Source: UBA3210 sp048359995 (GTDB taxonomy: Bacteria; Bacillota_I; Bacilli_A; RFN20; CAG-449). Taken from it: a DNA stretch of 64,000 nt. Positions 35,640-45,258 of this stretch are shown piece by piece (position 1 is the first letter of the stretch; every line of letters begins with the position of its first letter). The translations under genes and the position numbers were made by a program. Below the pieces are notes generated by a model. The model was not told the DNA's origin. It did no database searches and saw only the letters and a list, made by a program, of their open reading frames with translations. Location of the stretch: NCBI GenBank assembly GCA_048359995.1, contig DBGCPK010000010.1, forward strand, positions 1 through 64,000, written 5' to 3'.

Positions 35640-36824
35640 ATGGCAAAAGAAAAATTTGACAGAAGTAAAACCCACGTTAATATCGGCACCATTGGACACG
35701 TCGATCACGGCAAAACCACTTTGACTGCCGCGATTACGTCGGTTTTAGCGAAAAAGGGATTATCCGAAAAGAAAGCATACGATCAAATCGATGCCGCACC
35801 GGAGGAAAAAGCCCGTGGTATTACTATCAATACCGCTCACATCGAATATCAGACAGCGACCAGACACTACGCTCACGTCGACTGCCCGGGTCACGCCGAC
35901 TATGTTAAGAACATGATTACCGGCGCCGCGCAGATGGATGGTGCGATTCTGGTTGTCGCCGCCACCGACGGCGTTATGCCGCAAACCCGCGAGCATATCC
36001 TGCTTGCCAGACAAGTCGGAGTTCCGTACATCGTTGTGTATCTGAACAAAACCGACCTCGTCGACGATCCAGAACTGATCGACCTCGTCGAAATGGACGT
36101 TCGCGAACTTCTTTCCAACTACGGCTATCCGGGAGACAACACCCCGATCATCCGCGGTTCCGCGAGATTGGCTCTCGACGGAGATCCTGCTGCCGAACAA
36201 TCGATTATGGAATTGATGGACGCGTGTGACAGTTATATTCCTGCTCCGAAGAGAGATGTCGATAAGCCGTTCCTTCTTGCGATCGAAGATGTCATTACCA
36301 TCACCGGACGTGGAACCGTCGTCACCGGAAGAGTCGAGCGCGGTATGGTCAAGATGGGCGAGGCTGTCGAAATCGTCGGTATCAAACCGACCCGTCAATC
36401 GGTCGTTACCGGTATCGAAATGTTCCGTAAACAACTCGATTTCGCGGAAGCCGGAGATAATGCCGGTGTTCTGTTGAGAGGCGTCAACCGCGACGAAGTC
36501 GTCCGTGGACAAGTCTTGGCAAAACCAGGTTCTGTTACTCCGCATACGAAATTTACCGCTTCGGTTTACGTATTGACCAAAGAAGAAGGCGGACGTCATA
36601 CGGCGTTCTTATCCAACTATCGCCCGCAATTCTACTTCCGTACTACCGATATCACCGGTGTCATTACGCTTCCTGCCGGAGTAGAAATGGTTATGCCTGG
36701 CGACAACGTCGAATTGACTGTCGAGTTGATTCACCCGGTCGCAATCGAAAAGGGAACCAAGTTCTCGATTCGTGAAGGCGGACGTACCGTCGGTGCGGGA
36801 ACCGTCAGCGAAATCCTGAAATAA
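35640..36824 (+). CDS. tuf: Translation elongation factor Tu
   Basis: 394 residues. G1 GHVDHGKTTL (about residues 18-27), switch I/II regions (EEKARGITINTAHIEYQT, DCPGHADYVKNMITG) and G4 NKTDLV are complete. The C-terminal domains have NYRPQFYFRTTDITG, the tRNA-contact region. EF-Tu carries aminoacyl-tRNA to the ribosome. It has a strong own promoter and a perfect terminator behind it. Confidence 0.98.
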   Translation: MAKEKFDRSKTHVNIGTIGHVDHGKTTLTAAITSVLAKKGLSEKKAYDQIDAAPEEKARGITINTAHIEYQTATRHYAHVDCPGHADYVKNMITGAAQMDGAILVVAATDGVMPQTREHILLARQVGVPYIVVYLNKTDLVDDPELIDLVEMDVRELLSNYGYPGDNTPIIRGSARLALDGDPAAEQSIMELMDACDSYIPAPKRDVDKPFLLAIEDVITITGRGTVVTGRVERGMVKMGEAVEIVGIKPTRQSVVTGIEMFRKQLDFAEAGDNAGVLLRGVNRDEVVRGQVLAKPGSVTPHTKFTASVYVLTKEEGGRHTAFLSNYRPQFYFRTTDITGVITLPAGVEMVMPGDNVELTVELIHPVAIEKGTKFSIREGGRTVGAGTVSEILK

Positions 36825-36835
36825 AATGGTTTGCG

Positions 36836-36865
36836 AAAGAGTCGTGCAAAGCGACTCTTTTTTTT
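36836..36865 (+). terminator. Terminator after tuf
   Basis: A 9-bp stem (36836-36844 with 36852-36860) with a 7-base loop runs into eight T (36858-36865). It ends the translation gene cluster before the RDD-ABC module. Confidence 0.9.
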
Positions 36866-36920
36866 GATTTTGACTTCGGTTTATGACATAATAAAGTTGA
36901 TATGGAAGGAGAAACGGAGA

Positions 36921-37832
36921 ATGATGCAGATGGAATTGAAAAAACCGACGAGGTTGAGAAGATTTCTCTCTTGTCTTTTCGATCTGCTGCTCGCTTTGGT
37001 CGCCTTTTTCCTCATCTATGCGATGGTAGTTCAACCGATTTACAACACCGCGACCAAGTACAAGACCGCCTGCAACGACTATTACATCGCATTAAGGAAT
37101 ACCAATCTGTACTCCTACAACGAGACCAATATGATCTGCAATATCGTCGAACCGGATTTGAGCGATAAAGAAGAGGTTACGGCGGAAACCTATTACGCTT
37201 TTTACAACTACCGCCTGATCTATTATTATGAAACAAACGAGCTGTCGGAAGCCTATGAAAGCCAAATGGAGAAATCCGGATTATTCGTTCTCAACGATTC
37301 GGGGGTGTATGTCTTCGCCGAAAAAGTAACCGCGGATCAGGCAAAGTCTTTCTATGTCTCTTCGATCAAAACGGCGATTAAGGATATCTTCGAAAAAGAC
37401 GAGACAAATCAAAAGCTGAAAGCGCGAGTGAACAATTACGATCTCGCCATATTTGCCTGTTCTTTTATTCCCGCATGGGCGCTGATATATCTTGCGATTC
37501 CTCTTGTCAATCGGGGCGGTCAGACCTTAGGGAAAAAACTGATGAATCTCAAAGTCGCCTCGGTGAGAGACGGATTTAAAGTGAAAAAGGGCGTTCTCCT
37601 TCTTCGCCAGAGTCTTGTGGTTTTCGTCGGTTACGTTTTGGGGATTTTTACTTTCGGTTTAAGTGCGTTGGCCTTTATGATCGTTTTCTTGATTCATAAA
37701 GAAGGAAAATCGATCGACGACGTTTTATGCGATACGATCGTCTACGAGAACGTTCATCCGGAAGACGCAGGAGAAAAAGACAGACTGACGATTGCGCTTA
37801 AAAATAAAAGGCGAAATGAAACGAAAGAATAA
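36921..37832 (+). CDS. RDD family membrane protein with external insert
   Basis: About 303 residues from ATG 36921 (after ggaaggagaaacgg). TM1 (about residues 12-32, FLSCLFDLLLALVAFFLIYA) is followed by a roughly 145-residue extracellular part rich in Tyr/Asn, then TM2 (about 178-198), the RDD-like GQTLGKKLMNLKVASVRDGF, and TM3 (about 220-240). RDD proteins are small transporter-like membrane proteins; some are Na+/H+ antiporters. The large insert is unusual. It is the first of a three-gene module with an ABC transporter and a paralogue of itself (40862). Confidence 0.7.
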   Translation: MMQMELKKPTRLRRFLSCLFDLLLALVAFFLIYAMVVQPIYNTATKYKTACNDYYIALRNTNLYSYNETNMICNIVEPDLSDKEEVTAETYYAFYNYRLIYYYETNELSEAYESQMEKSGLFVLNDSGVYVFAEKVTADQAKSFYVSSIKTAIKDIFEKDETNQKLKARVNNYDLAIFACSFIPAWALIYLAIPLVNRGGQTLGKKLMNLKVASVRDGFKVKKGVLLLRQSLVVFVGYVLGIFTFGLSALAFMIVFLIHKEGKSIDDVLCDTIVYENVHPEDAGEKDRLTIALKNKRRNETKE

Positions 37833-37839
37833 ATAAAGA

Positions 37840-40800
37840 ATGCTGGAATTAAAAAACGTCACGAAAATTTATCATCTGAAAAAAGCCGAAGACGTCGTCG
37901 CGCTCAACGATATCAGTTTGAAATTTCCGGATAAAGGAATGGTTTTCATCTTGGGAAAATCCGGCTCGGGAAAATCGACATTTCTCAATGTCGTCGGAGG
38001 TTTGGATTCTTTCGACAAAGGCGAAATTATCATCAACGATCGATCCAGCAAGGGGTTTTCTCAAAGCGATTTCGATTCTTATAGAAATACTTATATCGGC
38101 TTTATCTTTCAGGAATACAACATTTTCGAAGAATTATCGGTCAGAAAAAATATCGCTTTGGCTTTGGAATTGCAAGGAAAGAGCGCAAGCGAAGAGGAGA
38201 TTAAAAGAATCCTGAATCTCGTCGACCTCGAAGATCTGGAGGAAAGAAAGCCGAAAGAACTTTCGGGTGGTCAAAAGCAAAGGGTGGCGATCGCCCGTGC
38301 AATCGTCAAAAACCCTCAGATTATCATGGCGGATGAACCTACGGGAGCTTTGGACAGCCAGACGGGGAAACAGGTTCTCACTACATTGAAAAACCTTTCC
38401 GAAGACAAATTGGTCGTCGTCGTTTCCCACGATCGCGAATTCGCGGAAACTTACGCGGATCGGATCGTCGAATTCAAGGACGGAAAAGTGATTTCGGATG
38501 TGACTTCCGGAATCGATCGAAGAGCGATTTCAGGATTCGAACGCCGAGAAAAGAAATGGATTCGGATAAGAAAGAATCACGTCTTGTCTTCGGAAGAGAA
38601 AGAAGAAATTATTCGTTTCATCGAAAATAACGAAAACGACACGCTGGTTTCTTTCGAACCCGAAATCAGCCGAAAAATCGATACGCAAGGAGAATTTTTC
38701 GGCGCGGAGTCGCGCTTTGTGCCGACCGATGAAAGTCGGATTGAAAGAGACGAAAAAAAATTTACGACGATCAAATCGAAACTTTCTTTTCGGAATTCCT
38801 TTATCTTCGGTCTCAACTCGATGAAAGTCAAACCGTTTCGATTGATTTTGGTCATTCTTCTTTCCTGCATTTCTTTCGGTCTTTTCGGATTCGTCGATAC
38901 GCTGTCGTCTTACAGTGCGACGAATACGATCGTCAATTCGATCGTCAGCACGAATATCGACTACGCTTCTTTTACCAAGAATTATACTTTTTATCACTGG
39001 ATTACCAATCTGAACAGTGAAAAAACGGTGATGACCGGCTTTTCGGGAACTAAGGATATTGCCTATTTGAACGAATGTTTCAATCTCGATTTCAAAGGCG
39101 TATACAAGAATACCGAAGTCGGCGATTTTTCGCTGACGAACAATATGCTGAGGGATTATCACGAAGCGAATAGTTACTATGTCAACGAACTTTCCGGTTT
39201 GATCGAGGCGGACGAAAAGACGTTGAAATCCCTGAACTATCATCTTGCCTACGGACGTCTTCCCGAGAATCCCGACGAAATTTGCCTGACGGACTACACA
39301 TACAGCCTTTTCAGAGAACAGGGATATTATAATCATTTCGACACGTCGGATCGACTTTTGATCAGCGAGATGACGCCTTATGAAGAGTATATGGACGAAA
39401 ATACTTTGGTTGTCAACGCTTCGACAGGGGAATATCGAACTTTATTTGTCAATAATCAAGAATTTAAGATCGTCGGCATCCTCCATACCGGATTCGACTT
39501 CGATAAGTACGAGATTCTGATCGACAACATCGACGACTCTTCTTATAAATATCTGAACGAAAACTATCAGTTGAATATCCGTTACGGATATCACAATCTA
39601 GGTTATCTCGCGCCGGGTTCGCTTTCGACGATCGTCGAAGAAAATCAACTGAGCCTTTTGAACGCATTGACGACTTTTCGTCTGGAAACGGCGAATGTAC
39701 GGAATGGTTTTTCGTTTTCATACATCGGAAAATACGATCAGATTCCGGAGCAGACGGTGGTGAAAGACGATGTTTCTAAATTAAGCGATCAGGAAACGAT
39801 CGTCTCCGATTCGTTCCTTTTCGATCGCGGCGGTTTGCAGTCGAAAATGCAAGGAATCGCGTTGATGAGCGAAGACGCGGAATTCTACGGAGTATCCAAT
39901 CTGGCGGACGCCTATTCGCTGATTAAAGAAAAGATGATCGAAGACTACGCGAATCTTCACCCTGATGAAGCGGCGGCGTACAATCCTTACGGAGGAACGG
40001 AACGATATATTCAATTTTTAAGCGATGAAGGAACGGGCTATTACGTCAATCCATACGGTACTTCCGGATATGAATTGATTTCTCGGGAGAAAAAACGACT
40101 GCTGAGCGCCTATAAAGACGAAATTTTTCAGATCACCTTTCAAATTTCGATTGCCGATGCGAACGCATATTTAGAAGAGGCAAAACAATACAAAATGAAT
40201 ATTGTCGGCTTTTACGTGGCGAATAACGATGTTTCCGGGAAATGCCTGATCTTATCCGACGAGAATTACGGACATTATGTCGGCGTGGAAGAAAGTTATT
40301 ACGCTTTCGTGATCGCAAAGATGCCGAAGAGCAGAGGCACAATCCGCCGTTTGGTAAATTTTGAAGACAGTGAATCGGATATCTATTATTGCATGAATAA
40401 CGAATCCAAAATCGCGATCGACGTTTTGGACGCGACATTGGAAGCGTCGCGGGATATTTGTTTCTATATCGGCTTGGCTTTATCTGCTTTTTCCGTTTTG
40501 TTTTTATTCAATTTCATAAGTGTGTCGATTTCCAATAAAAAGCACGAGATCGGAATTCTTCGCGCGATCGGTTCGCGATCGAGAGACGTTTTGAAGATTT
40601 TTTTCACGGAAAGCTTCATTATTGCCATGATTAACTTCCTTTTATCGACTATCCTTTTGAGCGTCGTTTCGGCGGTCGGAAACGCCGTTATGCAAAGATT
40701 TACCGGATTATCTGTCGCTTTGTTCTCGCCAGGAGTCCGACAATTTGGTATAATGTTATTGATCAGTTGTTTGATTGCTTATATTTCCTGCGCGCTTCCG

Positions 40801-40848
40801 GTTTATTCGGTCGCGAAGAAAAAACCGATTAACGTTATCAAGGGGTAA
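37840..40848 (+). CDS. ABC transporter, ATPase fused to FtsX-like permease (MacB type)
   Basis: A 1002-residue fusion. The N-terminal ATPase (residues 1-225) has Walker A GKSGSGKST (about 39-47), signature LSGGQKQRVAIARA (about 140-153), Walker B IIMADEPTGALDSQ and the H-loop Asp-His VVVSHDREF. After a linker, a transmembrane helix (about 332-350) precedes a 500-residue external part and then three C-terminal helices with the FtsX signature KKHEIGILRAIGSRSRDVLK (about 905-924). Such mechanotransmission-type pumps move peptides or lipids, or drive outside proteins. It lies between two RDD genes with 7 and 13 bases spacing, so it is one operon. Confidence 0.9.
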   Translation: MLELKNVTKIYHLKKAEDVVALNDISLKFPDKGMVFILGKSGSGKSTFLNVVGGLDSFDKGEIIINDRSSKGFSQSDFDSYRNTYIGFIFQEYNIFEELSVRKNIALALELQGKSASEEEIKRILNLVDLEDLEERKPKELSGGQKQRVAIARAIVKNPQIIMADEPTGALDSQTGKQVLTTLKNLSEDKLVVVVSHDREFAETYADRIVEFKDGKVISDVTSGIDRRAISGFERREKKWIRIRKNHVLSSEEKEEIIRFIENNENDTLVSFEPEISRKIDTQGEFFGAESRFVPTDESRIERDEKKFTTIKSKLSFRNSFIFGLNSMKVKPFRLILVILLSCISFGLFGFVDTLSSYSATNTIVNSIVSTNIDYASFTKNYTFYHWITNLNSEKTVMTGFSGTKDIAYLNECFNLDFKGVYKNTEVGDFSLTNNMLRDYHEANSYYVNELSGLIEADEKTLKSLNYHLAYGRLPENPDEICLTDYTYSLFREQGYYNHFDTSDRLLISEMTPYEEYMDENTLVVNASTGEYRTLFVNNQEFKIVGILHTGFDFDKYEILIDNIDDSSYKYLNENYQLNIRYGYHNLGYLAPGSLSTIVEENQLSLLNALTTFRLETANVRNGFSFSYIGKYDQIPEQTVVKDDVSKLSDQETIVSDSFLFDRGGLQSKMQGIALMSEDAEFYGVSNLADAYSLIKEKMIEDYANLHPDEAAAYNPYGGTERYIQFLSDEGTGYYVNPYGTSGYELISREKKRLLSAYKDEIFQITFQISIADANAYLEEAKQYKMNIVGFYVANNDVSGKCLILSDENYGHYVGVEESYYAFVIAKMPKSRGTIRRLVNFEDSESDIYYCMNNESKIAIDVLDATLEASRDICFYIGLALSAFSVLFLFNFISVSISNKKHEIGILRAIGSRSRDVLKIFFTESFIIAMINFLLSTILLSVVSAVGNAVMQRFTGLSVALFSPGVRQFGIMLLISCLIAYISCALPVYSVAKKKPINVIKG

Positions 40849-40861
40849 AGGAGAAAAAAAT

Positions 40862-41974
40862 ATGCAAAATGAAATCGTCACGGCATCGATATTCAAACGG
40901 GTCGGCGCAGCCGTTCTCGACGCGATTTTGATTTTTATTTTTATCGTTTTGATGCAAAGTTGGGTAGTCGTTCCGATCGCCGACGCTTGCTTCGGATACT
41001 CGGACACGCAACAGGAGTACCGCGATAAATTGGTGGAAAGCGGAATGTACGTCGAGTATTCTTCCTCCGGAAATGACAGCGAAAAGGCCGTCTATCCGAT
41101 TACCGCGGCTGCGCTTTACGACGCGACAACCGGGAAAGATAATCTAAACGATCGCACTTGTTCCGCGTTCGATTATTACGAACCGTTCTTTTCGACTTTT
41201 GTCGCTTCTCCTTACGGACAATACAACATCGCGGGCAAAGGTGAAACCGAGGAGAGTTTTTCCGAAGAATTTATCAGAGCAAAAAGCGAAGCCGAAAACC
41301 TATTCGTTTTAAGCGGTGAAACCTATGTTCCTGTCGAAGGTGCAACCAACGAGAAACTGGCTGAATTTTACGTCAATCAATATGACAATTTTGTCGGCGT
41401 TGCTTTATATAATGTAAATGGGGAAATCTATTCTTTGGCACTGGAAATCAACAATATTTCGATTTGGGGCTTGATTATAACCGGAACTTTGGCTTTCGTC
41501 ATCTTCTCTTTGGTTATTCCGCTTTGCCGTAAAAACGGTGAGACGATCGGAAAGATGATTGTCGGCAGCGCGGTGGTTTCCAGAAAAGACGGGTTCCGCG
41601 TCAGAAAAACGCAGACTTTGATCCGCTTCGTTTCTTTCTTCTTTCTGGAAATCGTCTTGTCGGTTATGCTTGGAAATTTTGCCTTGATTCTGGTAATGCT
41701 CCCGCTTTTGGCTTCGTTTACTTTCGTGATTTTCAGCAAATCGCATTGCGCTTTCCACGATTACTTCGCCGCGACTGTTGTCATCGATAAAAACAAGTGC
41801 ATCGTTTACAAAAACGCCGAAGAACTCAACGAACACCTGCTGCAATTGAAGGCAATCGAAGAACAGGACGTCTATCGCGTCAAAGATAAAGATAATGATC
41901 CGGAAGTTTTTGAATCCGGAGCATTCGCACAAAGCGCGTCCGAAGAGGGCGCCGAAACGGACAAGGACTCATAG
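40862..41974 (+). CDS. RDD family membrane protein (paralogue)
   Basis: About 370 residues from ATG 40862 (aaaggagaaaaaat); longer frames upstream are not used. Its build is that of the gene at 36921: TM1 (about residues 12-35, AAVLDAILIFIFIVLMQSWV), a long external part (about 36-190), TM2 (about 200-220), GETIGKMIVGSAVVSRKDGF and TM3 (about 260-285), then a cytosolic tail rich in Glu/Asp. The pair around an ABC transporter suggests a functional complex. The terminator overlaps the last codons of the gene. Confidence 0.7.
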   Translation: MQNEIVTASIFKRVGAAVLDAILIFIFIVLMQSWVVVPIADACFGYSDTQQEYRDKLVESGMYVEYSSSGNDSEKAVYPITAAALYDATTGKDNLNDRTCSAFDYYEPFFSTFVASPYGQYNIAGKGETEESFSEEFIRAKSEAENLFVLSGETYVPVEGATNEKLAEFYVNQYDNFVGVALYNVNGEIYSLALEINNISIWGLIITGTLAFVIFSLVIPLCRKNGETIGKMIVGSAVVSRKDGFRVRKTQTLIRFVSFFFLEIVLSVMLGNFALILVMLPLLASFTFVIFSKSHCAFHDYFAATVVIDKNKCIVYKNAEELNEHLLQLKAIEEQDVYRVKDKDNDPEVFESGAFAQSASEEGAETDKDS

Positions 41975-41989
41975 CATGAGTTCTTTTTT
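41963..41989 (+). terminator. Terminator overlapping the RDD stop codon
   Basis: ggactcat (41965-41972) pairs with atgagttc (41976-41983) over a 3-base loop, followed by six T. The TAG stop of the RDD gene lies in the stem-loop, so the terminator is built into the end of the coding sequence. Confidence 0.75.
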
Positions 41990-42014
41990 GTGGTAGTTGG
42001 TATAAAATCCGACC

Positions 42015-42043
42015 TTGAATTGGGTTTTATATTGATGTACAAT
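42015..42043 (+). promoter_or_regulatory. Promoter of the CUT1 ABC/nuclease operon
   Basis: TTGAAT at 42015-42020, a 17-base spacer and TACAAT at 42038-42043. The site tggaggattgcta precedes the ATG at 42069. Confidence 0.8.
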
Positions 42044-42068
42044 ATAATCAGAATTTGGAGGATTGCTA

Positions 42069-43181
42069 ATGGAAATTCGATTAGAACACTTGACTAAACA
42101 ATTCCCGGGAAGTAAGAAAGGCGAGCAAGGCACAATCGCCGTCAACGATCTTGACATTACGATTCCTGACGGAAAGTTAGTCGGGTTATTAGGTCCATCC
42201 GGCTGCGGGAAATCGACGACGCTGTATATGATTTCCGGCCTGTTGGAGCCGACTTCCGGACACATTTGGTTCGGAGACGACGATGTCACAAACCTGACTC
42301 CGGATAAAAGGGGCATCGGTCTGGTATTCCAGAATTATGCGCTTTATCCGCATATGACGGTTTACAAGAACATCGCGTTCCCTCTTGAAAACCTGAGAGT
42401 GGAAGAAGAGAAAAATGGTAAAAAAGTTAAGAGAAAACTGACCAAGGTCGAAATCGACGCAATGGTCAAAGAGGCTGCGAATCTCGTTCAGATTGCCAAT
42501 CTTCTCGATCGGAAGCCGAATCAACTCTCCGGCGGACAGCAACAACGGGTGGCTATCGCCAGAGCGTTAGTCAAAAAGCCGAAGGTTCTTCTTCTCGACG
42601 AACCGTTATCCAATTTGGACGCCCGTTTGAGATTGCAAACCAGAGAGGAAATCCGCCGCTTGCAGAGAGAAACCGGTATTACCACCATTTTCGTTACTCA
42701 CGATCAAGAAGAAGCGATGTCGATTTCCGATGAAATCGTCGTGATGAAACTCGGTGTCGAACAGCAGAGAGACGTTCCGCAGGAAGTATATAATAACCCG
42801 AAAAATTTATTCGTCGCTCAGTTCTTGGGAACTCCGCCGATCAACGTATTCCACGGAACGATCAAAAAGCACAAGGTCTATATCGGCGACGAGGCGATTC
42901 TTTCGTTGGATAAATCGATTGCCGATCAAGAAGTGTACGTCGGTATTCGACCGGAAGGATTTATCGTCGAAGAAAACGGACCGTTGCACGTCAAAGTCGA
43001 ACAGATCGAAACGTTGGGAAGAGATATCTCCATCGTCGGATCGCACGAAGCCAATTTGAAACCGTCCTTTAAAATCATTGTCGATTCGGATAATAAAGTT
43101 TCGATCGGAAATGTTTCTTTGTCGGTTAAGAAACATAAATGCTACATTTTCAATAAAGAAACCGAAGAAAGGATTGCATAA
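42069..43181 (+). CDS. CUT1-type ABC transporter ATPase (MsmK/UgpC family)
   Basis: About 370 residues from ATG 42069 after tggagga. Walker A GPSGCGKST (about residues 43-51), signature LSGGQQQRVAIARA (about 152-165), Walker B VLLLDEPLSNLDA and the H-loop THDQEEAM are complete. The C-terminal OB-like regulatory domain (about 250-370) is typical of ATPases of CUT1 sugar/glycerol phosphate importers. It is the first gene of an operon with two permeases, a binding protein and nuclease lipoproteins. The substrate is not shown by the sequence; context points to nucleic-acid breakdown products. Confidence 0.9.
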   Translation: MEIRLEHLTKQFPGSKKGEQGTIAVNDLDITIPDGKLVGLLGPSGCGKSTTLYMISGLLEPTSGHIWFGDDDVTNLTPDKRGIGLVFQNYALYPHMTVYKNIAFPLENLRVEEEKNGKKVKRKLTKVEIDAMVKEAANLVQIANLLDRKPNQLSGGQQQRVAIARALVKKPKVLLLDEPLSNLDARLRLQTREEIRRLQRETGITTIFVTHDQEEAMSISDEIVVMKLGVEQQRDVPQEVYNNPKNLFVAQFLGTPPINVFHGTIKKHKVYIGDEAILSLDKSIADQEVYVGIRPEGFIVEENGPLHVKVEQIETLGRDISIVGSHEANLKPSFKIIVDSDNKVSIGNVSLSVKKHKCYIFNKETEERIA

Positions 43182-43183
43182 TT

Positions 43184-44122
43184 ATGGAGTCTAAGAATAA
43201 CTGGAAGGCTTGGTTATATTTAGCTCCGGCTATTATCCTGTTATTGATTTTTACTTTCTATCCTCTGATCAATACGATCTTGATCGCATTTGCCAAAGAT
43301 TATAATATCTACGCCAATGAAACGGCGTTGGGCGCGATTTTCCGTACCGGATTTACGTTTGATAATTTCGGATATGTGCTGGGGGTAAAAGGAATTTCGT
43401 ACAACGGGCAGGTGCTCTACGATAAGACCGTTATCGAATTTGCGTTGCCGAACACGTTGATTATCGTCTTCGTTACCGTTCCGCTTTCGATTCTGATCGC
43501 TCTTCTGATCGCGGTGGGAATCAATTCGATCAAGTGGTTTCAGAAAATATTCCAGACGATTTTCTTCATTCCTTACGTTACCAACTCGATTGCCATTGGT
43601 ATGGTATTCGCGGTCATTTTCGCGGGGACTAACGGTCTGTGGAACTCGATTTTCCACTTGGGAAATGTAAGTTGGGTGGATATGGGGGCAAGCCGTCTCA
43701 ACGGTATGCTCGCGCTCTGCGTCTACATCATTTGGCACGCGTTGCCGTATAAAATTCTGATCTTTCTTTCCGGTTTGCAGGGAATCGACAAGCAATACTA
43801 TCAGGCTGCGCAGATCGACAGCGCTTCGAGAAGCAAAACTTTCTTCCGCGTAACCGTGCCGCTGCTTTCGCCGCAGATCGTATACGTGATGATCACTTCG
43901 CTGATCGGATCGTTCAAAGAGTATTCTTCGATCGTCGCCTTATTCAACGGTCAAGGAACTTCTTCGGGAAGTTACAATATGTATACGATCACTTATTACA
44001 TTTACGACAATATTTCCCAAGCGCCGACAAGGGCTTCCGCCGCCGCGGTTCTTCTGTTTATCATCATCATGTTCTTCACGGTGATTCAGAGACAGGTTTC
44101 CGCGAAACGGGTGCATTATTAG
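43184..44122 (+). CDS. ABC transporter permease (MalF/UgpA-like)
   Basis: 312 residues, six transmembrane helices. The cytosolic EAA-type loop YYQAAQIDSASRSKTFFRVT and VPLLSP (about residues 205-230) contacts the ATPase. It follows the ATPase gene by 2 bases and precedes the second permease by 12. It forms the first half of the membrane channel of the CUT1 importer. Confidence 0.92.
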   Translation: MESKNNWKAWLYLAPAIILLLIFTFYPLINTILIAFAKDYNIYANETALGAIFRTGFTFDNFGYVLGVKGISYNGQVLYDKTVIEFALPNTLIIVFVTVPLSILIALLIAVGINSIKWFQKIFQTIFFIPYVTNSIAIGMVFAVIFAGTNGLWNSIFHLGNVSWVDMGASRLNGMLALCVYIIWHALPYKILIFLSGLQGIDKQYYQAAQIDSASRSKTFFRVTVPLLSPQIVYVMITSLIGSFKEYSSIVALFNGQGTSSGSYNMYTITYYIYDNISQAPTRASAAAVLLFIIIMFFTVIQRQVSAKRVHY

Positions 44123-44134
44123 GAGGTATAAAGG

Positions 44135-45211
44135 ATGAAAAATTTTATGAATAAAGTGAAATCCTTCTTCTCCAATATCAAAGAGACCATCGCCAAACCT
44201 TTCAAGAAAAAGGAATTCACGGCCGAACAATTGGCTCAGGTCAATACTTCTTCGATCGTTCTCGTCATCAAAGAGGGAAATATCAGCGAAGAAAAACTGG
44301 AAAAAATATCCAAAGCAGGTAAGATTATTTTCACTACAATTACATATGTCTTCCTGGTTTTGATGGCTATCGTCGTCATCATTCCGTTCTACTGGATGCT
44401 GGCAACTTCGTTGAAATCGATCTACGAAGTCAGGGATACGATCACTTACTATCCGCATGACTTTATGTGGGTAAACTATTCCGTATTGTTCAAAGGGGCG
44501 CCGATCGGCACTTATCCTTTGGGTAACGGTCAAATGAACTCGTACAAGATCGCGGCGTTTCCGTTCTGGACTTATTTGAAAAATACCTTGATTGTCGGTA
44601 TTCTTTCTACGCTTGGAACGGTAATTACTTCGATTCTCGCGGCATTTGCTTTCTCCAGATTGAATTTCAAAGGGAAAGATTTCCTCTTCACCTGCTTCTT
44701 GGCGACGATGATGATTCCGGGAGAGATGATGGTGATTACTAACTATATCACCGTCGCGCAGTTGGGATGGTTGGAAAACAACGTCGGCATTTACGCCTCG
44801 ATGATCGTTCCGTTTATCATCTCGGTGTTCTACATCTATTTGCTGAGACAGAATTTCAAGCAGATTCCGAACGAATTGTATTATGCGGCTAAAGTGGACG
44901 GGAAGACGGACTGGGCTTATCTTTGGAAAGTTATGGTTCCCCTCGCGGCACCGACTTTGATTACGATCTTTATCTTAAAACTGATGGGCGCTTGGAACTC
45001 TTACGTGTGGCCGAATCTGGTTACCAATTCGGAGAGTATGCGTTTGATCACCAACGGACTTCGCGCTTATTCGGGAAGTGCCGACGGAACGACCAATCAA
45101 CCGCTTCAAATGGCGGCTACGGTTATCGTAACGTTACCGCTTCTTCTGTTGTTCATTTTCTTCCGAAAATACATTATGAAAGGCGTCGGACGCGCCGGTA
45201 TCAAAGGGTAA
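44135..45211 (+). CDS. ABC transporter permease (MalG/UgpE-like)
   Basis: 358 residues. A soluble N-terminus of about 60 residues with a Lys-rich stretch is followed by six transmembrane helices. The EAA loop LYYAAKVDGKTDWAYLWKVM and VPLAAP (about 247-272) is intact. It is the second channel subunit of the importer. The extended N-terminus is longer than the usual MalG. The site taggaggtataaagg is strong. Confidence 0.92.
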   Translation: MKNFMNKVKSFFSNIKETIAKPFKKKEFTAEQLAQVNTSSIVLVIKEGNISEEKLEKISKAGKIIFTTITYVFLVLMAIVVIIPFYWMLATSLKSIYEVRDTITYYPHDFMWVNYSVLFKGAPIGTYPLGNGQMNSYKIAAFPFWTYLKNTLIVGILSTLGTVITSILAAFAFSRLNFKGKDFLFTCFLATMMIPGEMMVITNYITVAQLGWLENNVGIYASMIVPFIISVFYIYLLRQNFKQIPNELYYAAKVDGKTDWAYLWKVMVPLAAPTLITIFILKLMGAWNSYVWPNLVTNSESMRLITNGLRAYSGSADGTTNQPLQMAATVIVTLPLLLLFIFFRKYIMKGVGRAGIKG

Positions 45212-45258
45212 TAAAACGATTGCGTTTTGTTATATGAGTAAAAGAAAGGAAATTTTAA

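Noticed and set aside
35760..36599. Long minus-strand open frame opposite tuf (279 codons)
   Set aside because: It is antisense to a strongly conserved gene, has no Shine-Dalgarno and no family resemblance; such frames follow from the codon use of EF-Tu.
38530..39336. Minus-strand open frame of 268 codons within the ABC transporter
   Set aside because: It lies inside a gene whose both ends have conserved domains; composition is shadow-like.
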